Source: JAGQVA01 sp033764335
GTDB taxonomy: Bacteria > Bacteroidota > Bacteroidia > J057
Reading direction: 5' to 3'
NCBI GenBank assembly: GCA_033764335.1
Contig: JANRJC010000044.1
Coordinates: 124,001-188,000, forward strand
DNA length: 64,000 nt
Part shown: positions 23,239 to 33,293 of the stretch, piece by piece
How positions within the stretch are numbered: the first letter of the stretch is position 1
Layout of the letters: the number at the start of each line of letters is the position of its first letter
Program-made: the position numbers and the translations under genes
The notes under the pieces: model-generated
Seen by the model: only the letters and a program-made list of their open reading frames with translations
Told to the model about the DNA's origin: nothing
Database searches by the model: none

Positions 23239-25224
23239 ATGAAAGAATCCCGCTATACACCGATAAGCTTTATTTTCGGGTTTTTGATCTTTTTTCTCCC
23301 TTCTGTTTTATCTGCCCAGGAGTCTGTTTTTTCCGAAAAAAATGTCTCGGTCAAAGGGCCGGAATATTTCAGAATCAATCAGCCGGGGAATATAGAAATC
23401 ACTCTTTCTGACACGCTGGCACGGCTTTCAGAAGTGGAAGTATCCGTTGAAGGAAAATCGGTTATTCTTCCTGTAAATGAAGGAGTTGCGATAGTTGAAT
23501 TTACACCTTCCGAAGTAAGAGAAACTCTTTCGGTGAGGGTAGGGGACTACGAAACCGAACTGGAGACTGAAGTGGCGGCTTTTCCGCTGTGGTTGTCTAT
23601 TTTTCCTCCGCTGATTGCGATTTTGATGGCCTTGATTTTCCGGGAGGTAATCGTGTCGCTTTTTATGGGCATATTTTTCGGAGCGGCAGCTTTGGGTTAT
23701 TTTCAATCGGGGTCGTTAGCGGGTATATTCAGCGGTTTTTTGGATGTGGTAGAAAAATATGTAATCACCTCCATCACCGACCCGGACCACGTTTCAATCA
23801 TTGTTTTTTCGATGCTGATCGGGGGAATGGTAGCCGTAATCTCACGCAACGGCGGCATGCAGGGAATTGTGAATGTGATCGCCAAATTTGCCAAAACGGC
23901 GGTTACCGGGCAGTTTGCCACCTGGCTGCTGGGGCTGGTCATATTTTTTGACGACTACGCCAACAGCCTAGTTGTGGGCAATACCATGCGTTCGGTGACG
24001 GACCGACTGCGCGTTTCGCGCGAAAAACTGAGTTATCTCGTGGATTCTACTGCCGCGCCGGTTTCGGCACTGGCTTTTATCACGACGTGGATCGGTGCAG
24101 AACTCGGTTATATCGAAGATGGGATTTCACAATTAGATAATTTTCCGGAAGGTCTGAGTCCGTATTCGATTTTCCTTAGTTCGGTACCTTATGCCTTTTA
24201 TCCGATACTGACCCTGATTTTTATGCTTTTTATCATTTTTACCCGGCGCGACTTTGGCCCGATGTATAAAGCGGAAGAAAGGGCAAGAAAAACGGGAAAA
24301 GTAAGCCTCGGCAATACCTCCAAACCAAAGGATTCGGAAGTTGCAGAAGATGTAGAAGAAGAACTTCGCCATTTTCAGCCGATGGAAGGCGTTAGCCCTC
24401 GGGCTTTTAATGCGGTGATACCGGTAGCGGTGCTGGTAGGCGGTGTATTAGCGGGACTGGTTTATACGGGCTACTCAGTCGAAGTTTGGTCCAATCCGGA
24501 AATGGGTTTTCTGCACAAACTTTCGCAAACCATCGGCAACAGCAATTCTTACGCGGCACTGATCTGGGCTTCGCTTTCTGCGGTCACCGTCGCAATGATT
24601 ATGACGCTGGCTCAAAAAATGATGAGTCTCAACGACGCGGTAGAAACCATGACCCACGGATTTAAGGCTATGATGGGAGCGATACTTATATTGATTATGG
24701 CCTGGGCACTTCAGGGAATCACCAATGACATGCATACGGCGGATTTTGTCATCAGCCAGTTGGGCGATTCGCTCTCTCCGGTGTGGATTCCGGCCATTAC
24801 ATTTGTTCTCGCCGGACTCATTTCTTTTTCCACCGGATCTTCCTGGAGTACGATGGCCATTCTCTACCCACTGATCATTCCGCTCACCTGGCAGGTTTCG
24901 GTAAATACGGGACTGGACACCACGGTTGCACTGCCCATTTTCTATAATATGGTGGCGTCCCTGCTGGCAGGTTCGGTACTTGGGGATCATTGCTCCCCGA
25001 TTTCGGATACCACGATTCTCAGTTCGATGGCATCCTCCTGTAATCACGTGGATCACGTCAGAACACAATTGCCTTATGCAATGGTTGTAGGAGTTGTTTG
25101 TACATTAGTGGGTATCATTCCTACGGCTTTTGGTCTGCCCAATTTTCTGAGTATGATTTTGGCAGCAGGAGTGTTATTTGCGATTGTCAGATTTGTGGGA
25201 AAACCACTGCCCGAAACAAATTAA
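23239..25224 (+). CDS. nhaC: NhaC-type Na+/H+ antiporter with a periplasmic N-terminal domain
   Basis: An inner-membrane transporter of about 660 residues. I prefer the ATG at 23239, because it is followed by a clean signal peptide ending LSAQ; the longer frame from 23188 adds 17 residues. Residues up to about 115 form a small beta-rich periplasmic domain, then about 11-12 membrane helices follow. Family features include FFDDYANSLVVGNTMR, ISFSTGSSWSTMAILYPL and SVLGDHCSPISDTTILSS. The substrate could be Na+/H+ or a related exchange such as malate/lactate. The gene stands alone. Confidence 0.88.
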   Translation: MKESRYTPISFIFGFLIFFLPSVLSAQESVFSEKNVSVKGPEYFRINQPGNIEITLSDTLARLSEVEVSVEGKSVILPVNEGVAIVEFTPSEVRETLSVRVGDYETELETEVAAFPLWLSIFPPLIAILMALIFREVIVSLFMGIFFGAAALGYFQSGSLAGIFSGFLDVVEKYVITSITDPDHVSIIVFSMLIGGMVAVISRNGGMQGIVNVIAKFAKTAVTGQFATWLLGLVIFFDDYANSLVVGNTMRSVTDRLRVSREKLSYLVDSTAAPVSALAFITTWIGAELGYIEDGISQLDNFPEGLSPYSIFLSSVPYAFYPILTLIFMLFIIFTRRDFGPMYKAEERARKTGKVSLGNTSKPKDSEVAEDVEEELRHFQPMEGVSPRAFNAVIPVAVLVGGVLAGLVYTGYSVEVWSNPEMGFLHKLSQTIGNSNSYAALIWASLSAVTVAMIMTLAQKMMSLNDAVETMTHGFKAMMGAILILIMAWALQGITNDMHTADFVISQLGDSLSPVWIPAITFVLAGLISFSTGSSWSTMAILYPLIIPLTWQVSVNTGLDTTVALPIFYNMVASLLAGSVLGDHCSPISDTTILSSMASSCNHVDHVRTQLPYAMVVGVVCTLVGIIPTAFGLPNFLSMILAAGVLFAIVRFVGKPLPETN

Positions 25225-25505
25225 AAAAACGGCAAATTTTTGTTTCGAACCGCAAAATTTTATGCGGGAATCCGACATTTTCATAACCCCAACTGTAAAA
25301 ATTGGTTCGCAATCAGAAGCTTTTCGCTTTTCGTAAAATATAAACCCCTATTGTGGTTTAATTTATTAATAATCAATCGTTTAAATCTAAAAATCAATAC
25401 TCTCAAAACCCTTATTTTTCGATTTTCAGAAACGGTCAAAATTGGAAATGAGGCAACATATTTGATAATTAAGATGTCTAATAGCATACAGAATCTTAAC
25501 TTATC

Positions 25506-27629
25506 ATGTATTCCATCAAAGAAGGGTTATATATTTTGTTTATCCCTCTGGCAATTGGTTTGTTGCTATTAGGAATTTCCGTGGGTTTTCCTGAAAAACC
25601 AGAACCCGACATACACATCTATCAAAGCTTTGAAGTGACCGTATGGGGAGATTCTGCTTCCAATCAAAACAACGGTATCCCGATTGTCCATCTCTCCACC
25701 CGGGAGGCAGTAGTAGCCTCCATGATTCTGGTGCAAAACCAAACTGAAACAATTCCTTTTAAAAATCTGGACGAAAAAAGTTTTCACGTCATCACATTGG
25801 GAAACCCGGTTCCGGCTTTTGAAAAATATATCCGCTTTTATACTCAAACTTCTACTCAACAGGTGCGGATGGTGGAAGAAGTAAATACCGAGGAATTGTC
25901 CTATTTCAACCCGGTGATTGTTGTCCTGAATCTTCCTCAGCAAAACCGTTACATCATCCATCAGTTTCTGGAAAACATCCGAAAACATTCCGAAGTAGTA
26001 GTGGTCAATTTTGGTAACTATGAAATTCTCAAGCCCTTTGCCGGGTATCCGACGATTCTTCAAGCGCCCAACAGCCATACGGAGTCTCAGGAAGTAGCCG
26101 CTCAGGTTTTATTTGGAGGAATTGGTACTTCCCGCAGTCTTCCCGACTATATGGCAACAGAACTGGGGCTGAGTAAAAATTATTTCACCACTCAAAATCG
26201 TCTGGCCTATTCCTATCCCGAATACGCAGGAATCTCTTCCGACAGCCTGGCTAAAATTGACGCGATAATCGCCGAAGGGATTCAAAATTTTGCCATGCCG
26301 GGATGTCAGGTATTGGTCGTCAAAAGCGGACAGGTTATTTACCACAAAGCTTTTGGTTATCATACCTACGACCGCCGCAGACCGGTAAAAGAAGATGACC
26401 TTTATGACCTCGCCTCCATCACCAAAGTGGCTTCGACGACACTGGCTAGTATGAAATTGTATGAGGAGAAAAAATTATCCCTCGATGATCATCTCTCCGA
26501 ATATTTTCAGGACGAAACCTACGACCCTGCGCCGGTTAGGGTTTACGATACGATACCCTATCGGGATTTTGTGATTTTTATGGATTCCGTCCGCCAAAAC
26601 CCGGAAGGATTCACCTTAAAAGCGCAAGACACAATTCGTTACCGCGACTCGTTATTGCTGGTAGGCAGATGGGAAAATTCTAATAAAGGCCGGAAAATCA
26701 GCCCCCTTTTTAAGGTTTCTCTTTCGGATCTGCTTACCCACACTTCGGGTCTTCAGGCGAGTCTGCCAATTGTGCCTTATCAACGCTACATCAATAGTAG
26801 CCTTTTCAGCCGGACTTACGACCAGAACTATTCCGTTCCCGTAGCAAATCGGTTTTACCTGCGAAACAACTACCTCGATTCTCTCTGGAATGATACAAAA
26901 AGGCTGCGCCCCGACTCGGCGAGATACCTCTATAGCTGCGTAAACATGATATTGATGCAGCGAGTGGTGGATTCGATCAATCGTAAACCGATTAATGAAT
27001 ACGTAGAAGAAACCTTCTACGAAAAACTCGGTCTTCAGACCATGTGTTACAATCCCCGTGAAAGGTTTGATCCGGAACGCCTCGTTCCTACCGCCAGCGA
27101 CCGCTGGCGCGGACAGGTATTATGCGGAACCGTCCACGATCCGACCGCCGCATTGATGGGAGGGGTATCCGGAAATGCCGGGCTTTTTTCCAACGCCAGT
27201 GATCTGGCTGTTCTCGCCCAAATGTTGCTGAACAAAGGTCAGTACGGAGGCGAAAGGTTTTTTCAGGATACCACGGTCGAACGGTTTACCAACAGGGTTC
27301 GCGGCCACAGAGGTTTGGGCTTTGACAAACCTCCCCGCAGCACCAATTATATCATCGCCGAAAGTGCATCGCTTTCCACTTATGGACATACTGGTTTTAC
27401 CGGAACTTGTGTATGGGTAGATCCGGAAAATGATCTCATTTTTGTTTTTCTTTCCAACCGCATTCATCCGAGTGTAAACAATACCCGGATCAACGAAATG
27501 CGGATACGCCAGCGGGTACACCAGGTGGTTTACAACGCGATGGGAATTCCCTCACGCGCTCCTTCTTTTGAGCGAAAAGATGAAGAAAATGCTGCGGATG
27601 AAGAAGTTATTCTTGCCGTGAGGAATTGA
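25506..27629 (+). CDS. Serine hydrolase (beta-lactamase/class C type) with an N-terminal GH3-C-like region
   Basis: A 707-residue protein with an N-terminal membrane anchor or signal (about 8-28). The C-terminal ~450 residues are a class C beta-lactamase/esterase-like domain with SITK in ASITKVAST (SxxK), YSCVN (YxN) and a late HTGFTG segment. Residues about 55-215 (AVVASMILVQNQTETIPF, VVVVNFGNYEIL) resemble the C-terminal domain of GH3 glucosidases. Bacteroidota often encode GH3-plus-beta-lactamase fusions of about 1000 residues; here the GH3 catalytic barrel is missing. A muropeptide-directed role is possible but unproven. Confidence 0.8.
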   Translation: MYSIKEGLYILFIPLAIGLLLLGISVGFPEKPEPDIHIYQSFEVTVWGDSASNQNNGIPIVHLSTREAVVASMILVQNQTETIPFKNLDEKSFHVITLGNPVPAFEKYIRFYTQTSTQQVRMVEEVNTEELSYFNPVIVVLNLPQQNRYIIHQFLENIRKHSEVVVVNFGNYEILKPFAGYPTILQAPNSHTESQEVAAQVLFGGIGTSRSLPDYMATELGLSKNYFTTQNRLAYSYPEYAGISSDSLAKIDAIIAEGIQNFAMPGCQVLVVKSGQVIYHKAFGYHTYDRRRPVKEDDLYDLASITKVASTTLASMKLYEEKKLSLDDHLSEYFQDETYDPAPVRVYDTIPYRDFVIFMDSVRQNPEGFTLKAQDTIRYRDSLLLVGRWENSNKGRKISPLFKVSLSDLLTHTSGLQASLPIVPYQRYINSSLFSRTYDQNYSVPVANRFYLRNNYLDSLWNDTKRLRPDSARYLYSCVNMILMQRVVDSINRKPINEYVEETFYEKLGLQTMCYNPRERFDPERLVPTASDRWRGQVLCGTVHDPTAALMGGVSGNAGLFSNASDLAVLAQMLLNKGQYGGERFFQDTTVERFTNRVRGHRGLGFDKPPRSTNYIIAESASLSTYGHTGFTGTCVWVDPENDLIFVFLSNRIHPSVNNTRINEMRIRQRVHQVVYNAMGIPSRAPSFERKDEENAADEEVILAVRN

Positions 27630-28293
27630 AATATTTTTCCCTGATTTGATTTAGCTCCGTTTTCCGGTCCTGATAATGAATGACAGCATGGAAGTCGTTG
27701 AGTTTGTGAAGCAGGGGCAATAGCTGATTGCGCTCTTCTTCGCTCAGATTTCCGGCGACAATATGTGCCACTTCATCCATTTTGTCCATCACCGAATTTA
27801 ACACCCGTTTGCCCTCTCCGGTCAATTTTACCCTTTTGGAGCGTTTATCATTGGGGTCGGAAAAAGACTCCATCAGGCCGGCAGATGTCAGGCGTTTGAT
27901 GATTTCAATTCCGGAAGTGATTTCGAGTAGATGAAGGTTGATCAGCTCTGTTTTGGTAAGGCTTCCCCGATAACTCAATGTCGCCAGAAAAGTAAACTCG
28001 TCAATGGTGGAAAGAGGCGTTCCTTCCAGTGCTTTTTTGGCGTAGTTTTTTGCGTAACGGTATAAATAACTGATGAGCATCGTCATCACCGTTTCCGCCT
28101 GCTCGCCCTCAATTTCTTCCATCCCGATATGTCGGTTTTTTTCTTTCATTACCATGCCCGGCGACGGATAGGACAAATGCTGATTCAGCCAGATGGAAAA
28201 AGAAACCATGCTGGCCTCACGGCCATCGGATTCAAGCTCGTACATTTCAAGCAGATTGAGCAGTTCTTTTAAGAGGGAATAGTTCTGAGCCAT
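27607..28293 (-). CDS. MarR family transcriptional regulator
   Basis: A 228-residue winged-helix regulator. The DNA-binding core is LTKTELINLHLLEITSGIEI as the helix-turn-helix, followed by the wing DPNDKRSKRVKLTGEGK. The N-terminal ~60 residues extend beyond the usual MarR length. It is divergent from the TonB receptor gene across a 122-bp gap, so it may control that gene. Its 3' end overlaps the serine hydrolase gene by 23 bp, tail to tail. Confidence 0.88.
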   Translation of the reverse strand: MAQNYSLLKELLNLLEMYELESDGREASMVSFSIWLNQHLSYPSPGMVMKEKNRHIGMEEIEGEQAETVMTMLISYLYRYAKNYAKKALEGTPLSTIDEFTFLATLSYRGSLTKTELINLHLLEITSGIEIIKRLTSAGLMESFSDPNDKRSKRVKLTGEGKRVLNSVMDKMDEVAHIVAGNLSEEERNQLLPLLHKLNDFHAVIHYQDRKTELNQIREKYFNSSRQE

Positions 28294-28336
28294 GTAACAG
28301 GAAAGTAATATGTAAAAGTATTAAGCAGAAATTATA

Positions 28337-28352
28337 TTTACAAAAACGTAAA
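28337..28352. promoter_or_regulatory. Candidate MarR operator
   Basis: TTTAC and GTAAA form an inverted pair around six bases in the divergent gap between the MarR gene and the TonB receptor gene. The arms are short, so this is suggestive only. Confidence 0.3.
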
Positions 28353-28415
28353 CAATTTCGGGCATATTATGTTTTGTTTTCATTATTCTCTTTTGGTCAA
28401 ACATCTTCAAAAAAT

Positions 28416-30806
28416 ATGAGAACAAATCATCAAAACTGGAACAACCTTTTATTTGTATTTATGTTTTTATTGGGAGGAAATATCACCCTGATGAATGCTC
28501 AGGGGGGTATTATTAGTGGCAGGGTTTACAACGAACTCACCAACCTCCCGCTCGAATACGGCACGATCCTTCTTCAAGGAACCAACTACGGTGGTTTTAC
28601 CGATATCGAAGGAAAGTTTGAGATTAAAGGCATCAACCCGGGCGTCTATAATGTCGAAATAAGATATACCGGTTACAAAACCGAAATTGTCTTTGAAGTT
28701 CAGGTGAGCAATTCCAAACCTTATGTATTGGAAATTGGCATGACAGAAGAAGAAAACACAACTGACTCGGTCAATATTGTGGCTTCGCCCTACAAACAAG
28801 TCGAAGAGACTCCGCTTTCGCTCCGGACCATCAGCACGAGTGAAATCAAACGCAATCCCGGGGGAAACCGAGACATCAGCAAAGTCATTCAGTCTTTGCC
28901 GGGGGTAGCCAGTACCGTGAGTTTCCGCAACGATATTTTGATTCGAGGTGGAGCACCCAATGAAAACCGATTTTACATTGACGGAATTGAAACGCCCAAC
29001 ATCAACCACTTTGCCACTCAGGGTGCATCCGGTGGGCCCGTCGGACTGATCAATGTGGACTTTATCGGTGAAGTAGATTTTTTTTCCGGAGCCTTTCCCG
29101 CCAATCGCGGCAATGCGCTGAGTTCGGTGTTTGAATTTCGCCAGCGCGCAGCCCGTGAAGACCGAATCGGTTTTACGGCAACCGTAGGTGCCAGCGACCT
29201 GGCTCTTACCGTCGAAGGTCCAACCGGCGAAAATAGCTCGTTTCTTTTCTCCGCCCGCCGCTCGTATCTTCAACTCCTTTTCAAAGTTCTGGCCCTGCCT
29301 TTTCTCCCCAATTACAACGATTACCAATACCGGCATAAATTCCGCCTGGGTGATAGACACGAACTTAATATCGTGAGCCTCGGCGCACTTGACGAGTTTC
29401 AACTAAATCTGGGAGCGGATTCCACTGCTTATCAAAAATATATTCTTGGAAACCTGCCGGTTCAGACTCAATGGAATTACACCATCGGGGCGAGTTATAA
29501 ATACTTTGGAGACAAAGGCTTCTGGCTCGTTGTCGCCAGCCGCAATATGCTCAACAACCGCGCATTTAAATACATTGACAATGTGGAAACAAACAATTTT
29601 CTGCTCGATTACACTTCACAGGAAATTGAAAACAAACTTCGTATCGAACGAACCGTGCGAAATGGCGGCTTTAAATTGAACTATGGAGTCAACTACGAAT
29701 ATGATAAGTACAATTCTGATACCTATCAGGTCATTCCTACTGATACCATAGATTTTTATTCGGAAATGAATTTTTCTCGCTACGGGGCTTTTGCTCAGGT
29801 CAGCAAAAAATTTGCGAAAGAACGGCTGATACTTTCCCTGGGTGCGAGAATAGACGGCAATACATTTTCGGATAAAATGTCCAATCCATTGACGCAATTT
29901 TCGCCCCGGTTTTCTGCTTCTTTTTACATTACTCCCGAATTTACCTTCAATTTCAATACAGGAATTTTTTATCAATTGCCGCCCTACACTGTGTTGGGTT
30001 ACAGAGATTCCAACACCGGAGAACTGGCAAACCTGGATATAGACTATATTCGTAACAAACATATCGTAAGTGGACTTGCATATACTACGGCTACCAATAC
30101 AAGATTTTCGGTGGAAGGGTATTATAAAGACTATGACAACTATCCCTTTCTGACCCGTAACGCTATCTCACTCGCCAATCAGGGAGGAGATTTTGGGGTG
30201 ATAGGAAATGAACCGGCTGTTTCGACTTCACAGGGCAGAACCTACGGTCTGGAAGTACTGGTTCAACAAAGATTGTATAAAGGATTTTATGGAATTATTG
30301 CTTATACTCTGGGTAAAAGTGAATTCCAGGACAACCTCGGAAATTATGTACCTTCTTCCTGGGACAGCCGGCATATAATCGCGCTTACCGCCGGGAAAAA
30401 ATTTAAAGGGGAATGGGAAGTGGGAGCCAAATGGAGACTTACTACCGGAACTCCCTACACACCCGCAAATGTGGCTTTTTCCAGCCTGAAAAATGTCTGG
30501 GACGTCACCCGCGTACAAGTTCCCGATTATTCGCTGCTCAACACCGAACGAATTGGGGTTTACCATCAGTTGGATATGCGTGTGGATAAAAAATGGTTTT
30601 TTGATGTCTGGAGCCTGAACCTCTATATTGATATTCAAAATGTCTATGGATTCAGCGTGCCCGGTGCGCCGATTTTGGATGTGGTAAAAGATGAAAACGA
30701 TATTCCTCTCACAGACCCTAATGACCCGACGCGGTATCAGACCTATTTTCTGGAAAATGACCTGGGAATTTTCCAGCCTACACTGGGAATTGTTGTAACT
30801 TATTAA
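28416..30806 (+). CDS. TonB-dependent outer-membrane receptor with carboxypeptidase-regulatory-like domain
   Basis: A protein of about 796 residues from the ATG at 28416, which is followed by a signal peptide; an earlier in-frame TTG adds residues with no signal character. Order: CarboxypepD_reg-like domain (ISGRVYNELTNLPLEYGTILL), plug domain (SKVIQSLPGVASTVSFRNDILIRGG), and a C-terminal beta-barrel ending LGIFQPTLGIVVTY. It imports a large ligand using TonB energy. No SusD partner is adjacent, so a sugar-uptake PUL role is not supported. The divergent MarR gene is the likely regulator. Confidence 0.92.
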   Translation: MRTNHQNWNNLLFVFMFLLGGNITLMNAQGGIISGRVYNELTNLPLEYGTILLQGTNYGGFTDIEGKFEIKGINPGVYNVEIRYTGYKTEIVFEVQVSNSKPYVLEIGMTEEENTTDSVNIVASPYKQVEETPLSLRTISTSEIKRNPGGNRDISKVIQSLPGVASTVSFRNDILIRGGAPNENRFYIDGIETPNINHFATQGASGGPVGLINVDFIGEVDFFSGAFPANRGNALSSVFEFRQRAAREDRIGFTATVGASDLALTVEGPTGENSSFLFSARRSYLQLLFKVLALPFLPNYNDYQYRHKFRLGDRHELNIVSLGALDEFQLNLGADSTAYQKYILGNLPVQTQWNYTIGASYKYFGDKGFWLVVASRNMLNNRAFKYIDNVETNNFLLDYTSQEIENKLRIERTVRNGGFKLNYGVNYEYDKYNSDTYQVIPTDTIDFYSEMNFSRYGAFAQVSKKFAKERLILSLGARIDGNTFSDKMSNPLTQFSPRFSASFYITPEFTFNFNTGIFYQLPPYTVLGYRDSNTGELANLDIDYIRNKHIVSGLAYTTATNTRFSVEGYYKDYDNYPFLTRNAISLANQGGDFGVIGNEPAVSTSQGRTYGLEVLVQQRLYKGFYGIIAYTLGKSEFQDNLGNYVPSSWDSRHIIALTAGKKFKGEWEVGAKWRLTTGTPYTPANVAFSSLKNVWDVTRVQVPDYSLLNTERIGVYHQLDMRVDKKWFFDVWSLNLYIDIQNVYGFSVPGAPILDVVKDENDIPLTDPNDPTRYQTYFLENDLGIFQPTLGIVVTY

Positions 30807-30837
30807 CCGAAATAATCCAACCTTCCGTTATATACTT

Positions 30838-31287
30838 ATGGAAGGAATACTCAACATCCGGTTTCAGATTCCGGCAACTTTCAATCTTGCGGAAAAAATC
30901 CTTTCCGGCAATATGATACTGGAATCCGAAACCGGATGTAAAATATCGGGCATCGAAATTTTGTTTGAAGAATCCCGCAAAATCGAAGGCAAAGCGGATT
31001 CGCCAGAGTCTCTTGTTTCTGTGCTGGGGAAATACATTTTTGAAGGCGAATTGGTTTTGCTACCGAAAGTGCGCCATATTTTTTCGTTTGATCTTCCCTT
31101 TTCCCGCCCGACCCGCAGACACCAGTTTCAGTTTCCTTTATGGGGAAAATTTGGTCAGCGGCTAAGAAGAATTTATCAGGCCGTGGATATTGAAACCTCC
31201 GAATTTACTCTTTACAGTAAAATCACGATTGAAGGAGTAAAGCCGATCGTCGAAACCCGCGAACCGATCAAAGTATTTATGCGGTAA
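30838..31287 (+). CDS. Conserved-looking hypothetical protein, possibly arrestin-like
   Basis: 149 residues, no signal peptide, alternating hydrophobic strands: GILNIRFQIPATFNL, ILSGNMILESETG, KISGIEILFEE. The pattern recalls the N-terminal sheet of arrestin/Spo0M-like folds, but I cannot establish the family. It starts 31 bp after the TonB receptor gene and is probably co-transcribed. Confidence 0.6.
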   Translation: MEGILNIRFQIPATFNLAEKILSGNMILESETGCKISGIEILFEESRKIEGKADSPESLVSVLGKYIFEGELVLLPKVRHIFSFDLPFSRPTRRHQFQFPLWGKFGQRLRRIYQAVDIETSEFTLYSKITIEGVKPIVETREPIKVFMR

Positions 31288-31292
31288 AACAA

Positions 31293-31316
31293 AACCCCCA
31301 AACGAATCCGGGGGTT
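31293..31316 (-). terminator. Terminator for the acyl-CoA dehydrogenase gene
   Basis: AACCCCC and GGGGGTT pair around a 10-nt loop. On the minus strand the stem runs into TTTTGTTTT, so it best ends transcription coming from 33153. Confidence 0.7.
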
Positions 31317-31350
31317 CCTTACTTAAACTCACAATGACTATTTCTAAAAA

Positions 31351-33153
31351 TTAAAGTGCCCTTTCTTTTTCCATCGCAATCGTCAAGACTTCATCGTCCA
31401 TTAGGCGTTGTACGAGGCCAAGTGTTTTGGGCACTTCATAAGCAAAGAAAAATTTCATCGTATGAATTTTACTTTCATAAAATTCTAATTCGTCTCCCTG
31501 CGGGTTTTCAGTCATGATTGCCTGTCGGGCAGTAGTGGCCTGCTTGAGCCATTGCCAGGCAACGGCTACCAGACCAAACAACTCCATGTATAATGTGGCG
31601 TCGGAAAGGAATAATTCAATTTCTCCTTTCATTGCGATTCCGGCCAGGCGCAGAGTTATTTCTTGTAGTTTTTGTTGTTTTTCCTGAAGTATCTCGGCGT
31701 ATTTGCGCAGTTCTTCAAAGGTTTGGGCGCCCTCGATGGTTTTTTGGATTTCCGCGAAAAACAGTTTCATCGCCGCGCCCTGATTCATTATCACTTTTCG
31801 GCCCAGCAGATCAAGGGACTGAATCCCCGTGGTACCTTCATACAAAGGATAAATCCGAATGTCGCGGTAATAATTTTCCAGTGGAAAATCTTTACAAAAA
31901 CCACTTCCTCCCAAAATCTGAAGACCATTACTCACCGAAACAATGCCCATTTCGGAGGGGTAGGTTTTTACTACCGGAGTAAGGAGTTCGAGAAGTAATT
32001 CGTAATCATCTTTTTCTTTTCCCTCCGTAACCTTAGTCATATCCCAGTAATAAGCAGCCTGCATTATCAGGCTTAGGCCACCTTCAACCACAGACTTTTG
32101 GAGCAGTAACATACGTTTTACATCCGGGTGATTAATAATCAGGGTCTGCGGGTTTTCCAGGTTGCGATCATTAAGTCTGCGTCCCTGAGGTCTTTCGCTG
32201 GCATATTCGAGCGAAGCATAATAAGCCGCCGAAGCGATGGCTGAGGCCCCCATGCCCACCAAAATCCGAGCTTCATTCATCATCTGAAACATATAAGACA
32301 ATCCCTGGTTGGGTTGTCCGAGAAGATATCCGTGACAGTCGTCCTTTTCGCCCATCATCAAGTGAAGAGCCGGAGTTCCTTTTTGCCCCATTTTATGATA
32401 AACCCCCGCAGAAGTAACGTCATTCCAAACCAAACTCCCCTTTTCAATCCGGTATTTGGGAACAATAAAAAGGGAAATTCCTTTGGTCCCTTTGGGAGCA
32501 CCCTCGATGCGGGCGAGCATCATGTGGACAATGTTTTCCACGCCTTCATAGTCTCCTCCGGAAATAAAAATTTTCTGCCCTTTGATCCGGTATGTTCCGT
32601 CCGGAGCGGGATAAGCCGTAGTCGTAATATCGGAAAGCGAACTTCCGGCCTGGGGTTCGGTAAGAGCCATGGTTCCCTGCCACTTGCCTTCAATCATTTT
32701 CATGAAATAAGTAGCTTTTTCTTCTTCCGTCCCAAATGATAAAATCAGGTTCGCCGCACCGGTGGTAAGGCCGGTAAAACCCATCGCCCCGTTATTCGCT
32801 GCGTTCATAATAAATCCTGCGGCTACTCCCAGTATAGTCGGGATTTGCATTCCTCCGTATTCAAGTGGGGCTGTTGCGCCCAACCAGCCTCCCTCTGCCA
32901 TAGCTGCCAAAAACGGGGCCATACTTTTGTGTACATACACTTTCCCGTCTATCAGTTGCGGCTCATTTCTGTCCATATCTTCATAATAAGGAAAAAGATA
33001 GGTTTCAGATAGTTTTTTCGCCGCATCTATCATCATTTCCATTGACTCCCAATCAAAATGCCCGAAGTAGGGGTGCCGGGTCAGGGTTTCGGCTTCATGA
33101 ACCTGTTTCAGTAAAAATTGCAGGTTTCTCAGGCTGAAATATTTGTTTGCCAT
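31351..33153 (-). CDS. Acyl-CoA dehydrogenase
   Basis: A flavoenzyme of about 600 residues that introduces a 2,3-double bond into acyl-CoA, passing electrons to ETF. Family motifs: LTEPQAGSSLSDI with the flavin-binding ITTTAYP region, KGQKIFISGGDYEG, and LQILGGSGFCKDFPLENYYRDIRIYPLYEGTTGIQSLDLLGRK in the C-terminal half. The extra C-terminal domain of about 130 residues matches long-type Bacteroidota ACADs. I favour the ATG at 33153 (MANKYFSLRN), which matches the usual start; 33186 is possible. It is divergent from the enoyl-CoA hydratase gene, together suggesting beta-oxidation. Confidence 0.92.
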   Translation of the reverse strand: MANKYFSLRNLQFLLKQVHEAETLTRHPYFGHFDWESMEMMIDAAKKLSETYLFPYYEDMDRNEPQLIDGKVYVHKSMAPFLAAMAEGGWLGATAPLEYGGMQIPTILGVAAGFIMNAANNGAMGFTGLTTGAANLILSFGTEEEKATYFMKMIEGKWQGTMALTEPQAGSSLSDITTTAYPAPDGTYRIKGQKIFISGGDYEGVENIVHMMLARIEGAPKGTKGISLFIVPKYRIEKGSLVWNDVTSAGVYHKMGQKGTPALHLMMGEKDDCHGYLLGQPNQGLSYMFQMMNEARILVGMGASAIASAAYYASLEYASERPQGRRLNDRNLENPQTLIINHPDVKRMLLLQKSVVEGGLSLIMQAAYYWDMTKVTEGKEKDDYELLLELLTPVVKTYPSEMGIVSVSNGLQILGGSGFCKDFPLENYYRDIRIYPLYEGTTGIQSLDLLGRKVIMNQGAAMKLFFAEIQKTIEGAQTFEELRKYAEILQEKQQKLQEITLRLAGIAMKGEIELFLSDATLYMELFGLVAVAWQWLKQATTARQAIMTENPQGDELEFYESKIHTMKFFFAYEVPKTLGLVQRLMDDEVLTIAMEKERAL

Positions 33154-33293
33154 TTTGTCAGAAATTAATGATTTTTTCTTACTCAAAGGACAGAACTTCT
33201 CTGCCTAAAGTCTAATATAAAAAAACAGGAAAATATTCTAATGTCCAAATTTTCCTTTAATTTGTAAGCAGCCACCTTTAAAAACCTCAAATC

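Noticed and set aside
28467..29402. 311-codon minus-strand open frame
   Set aside because: It is antisense to the TonB receptor gene, with no recognisable protein features.
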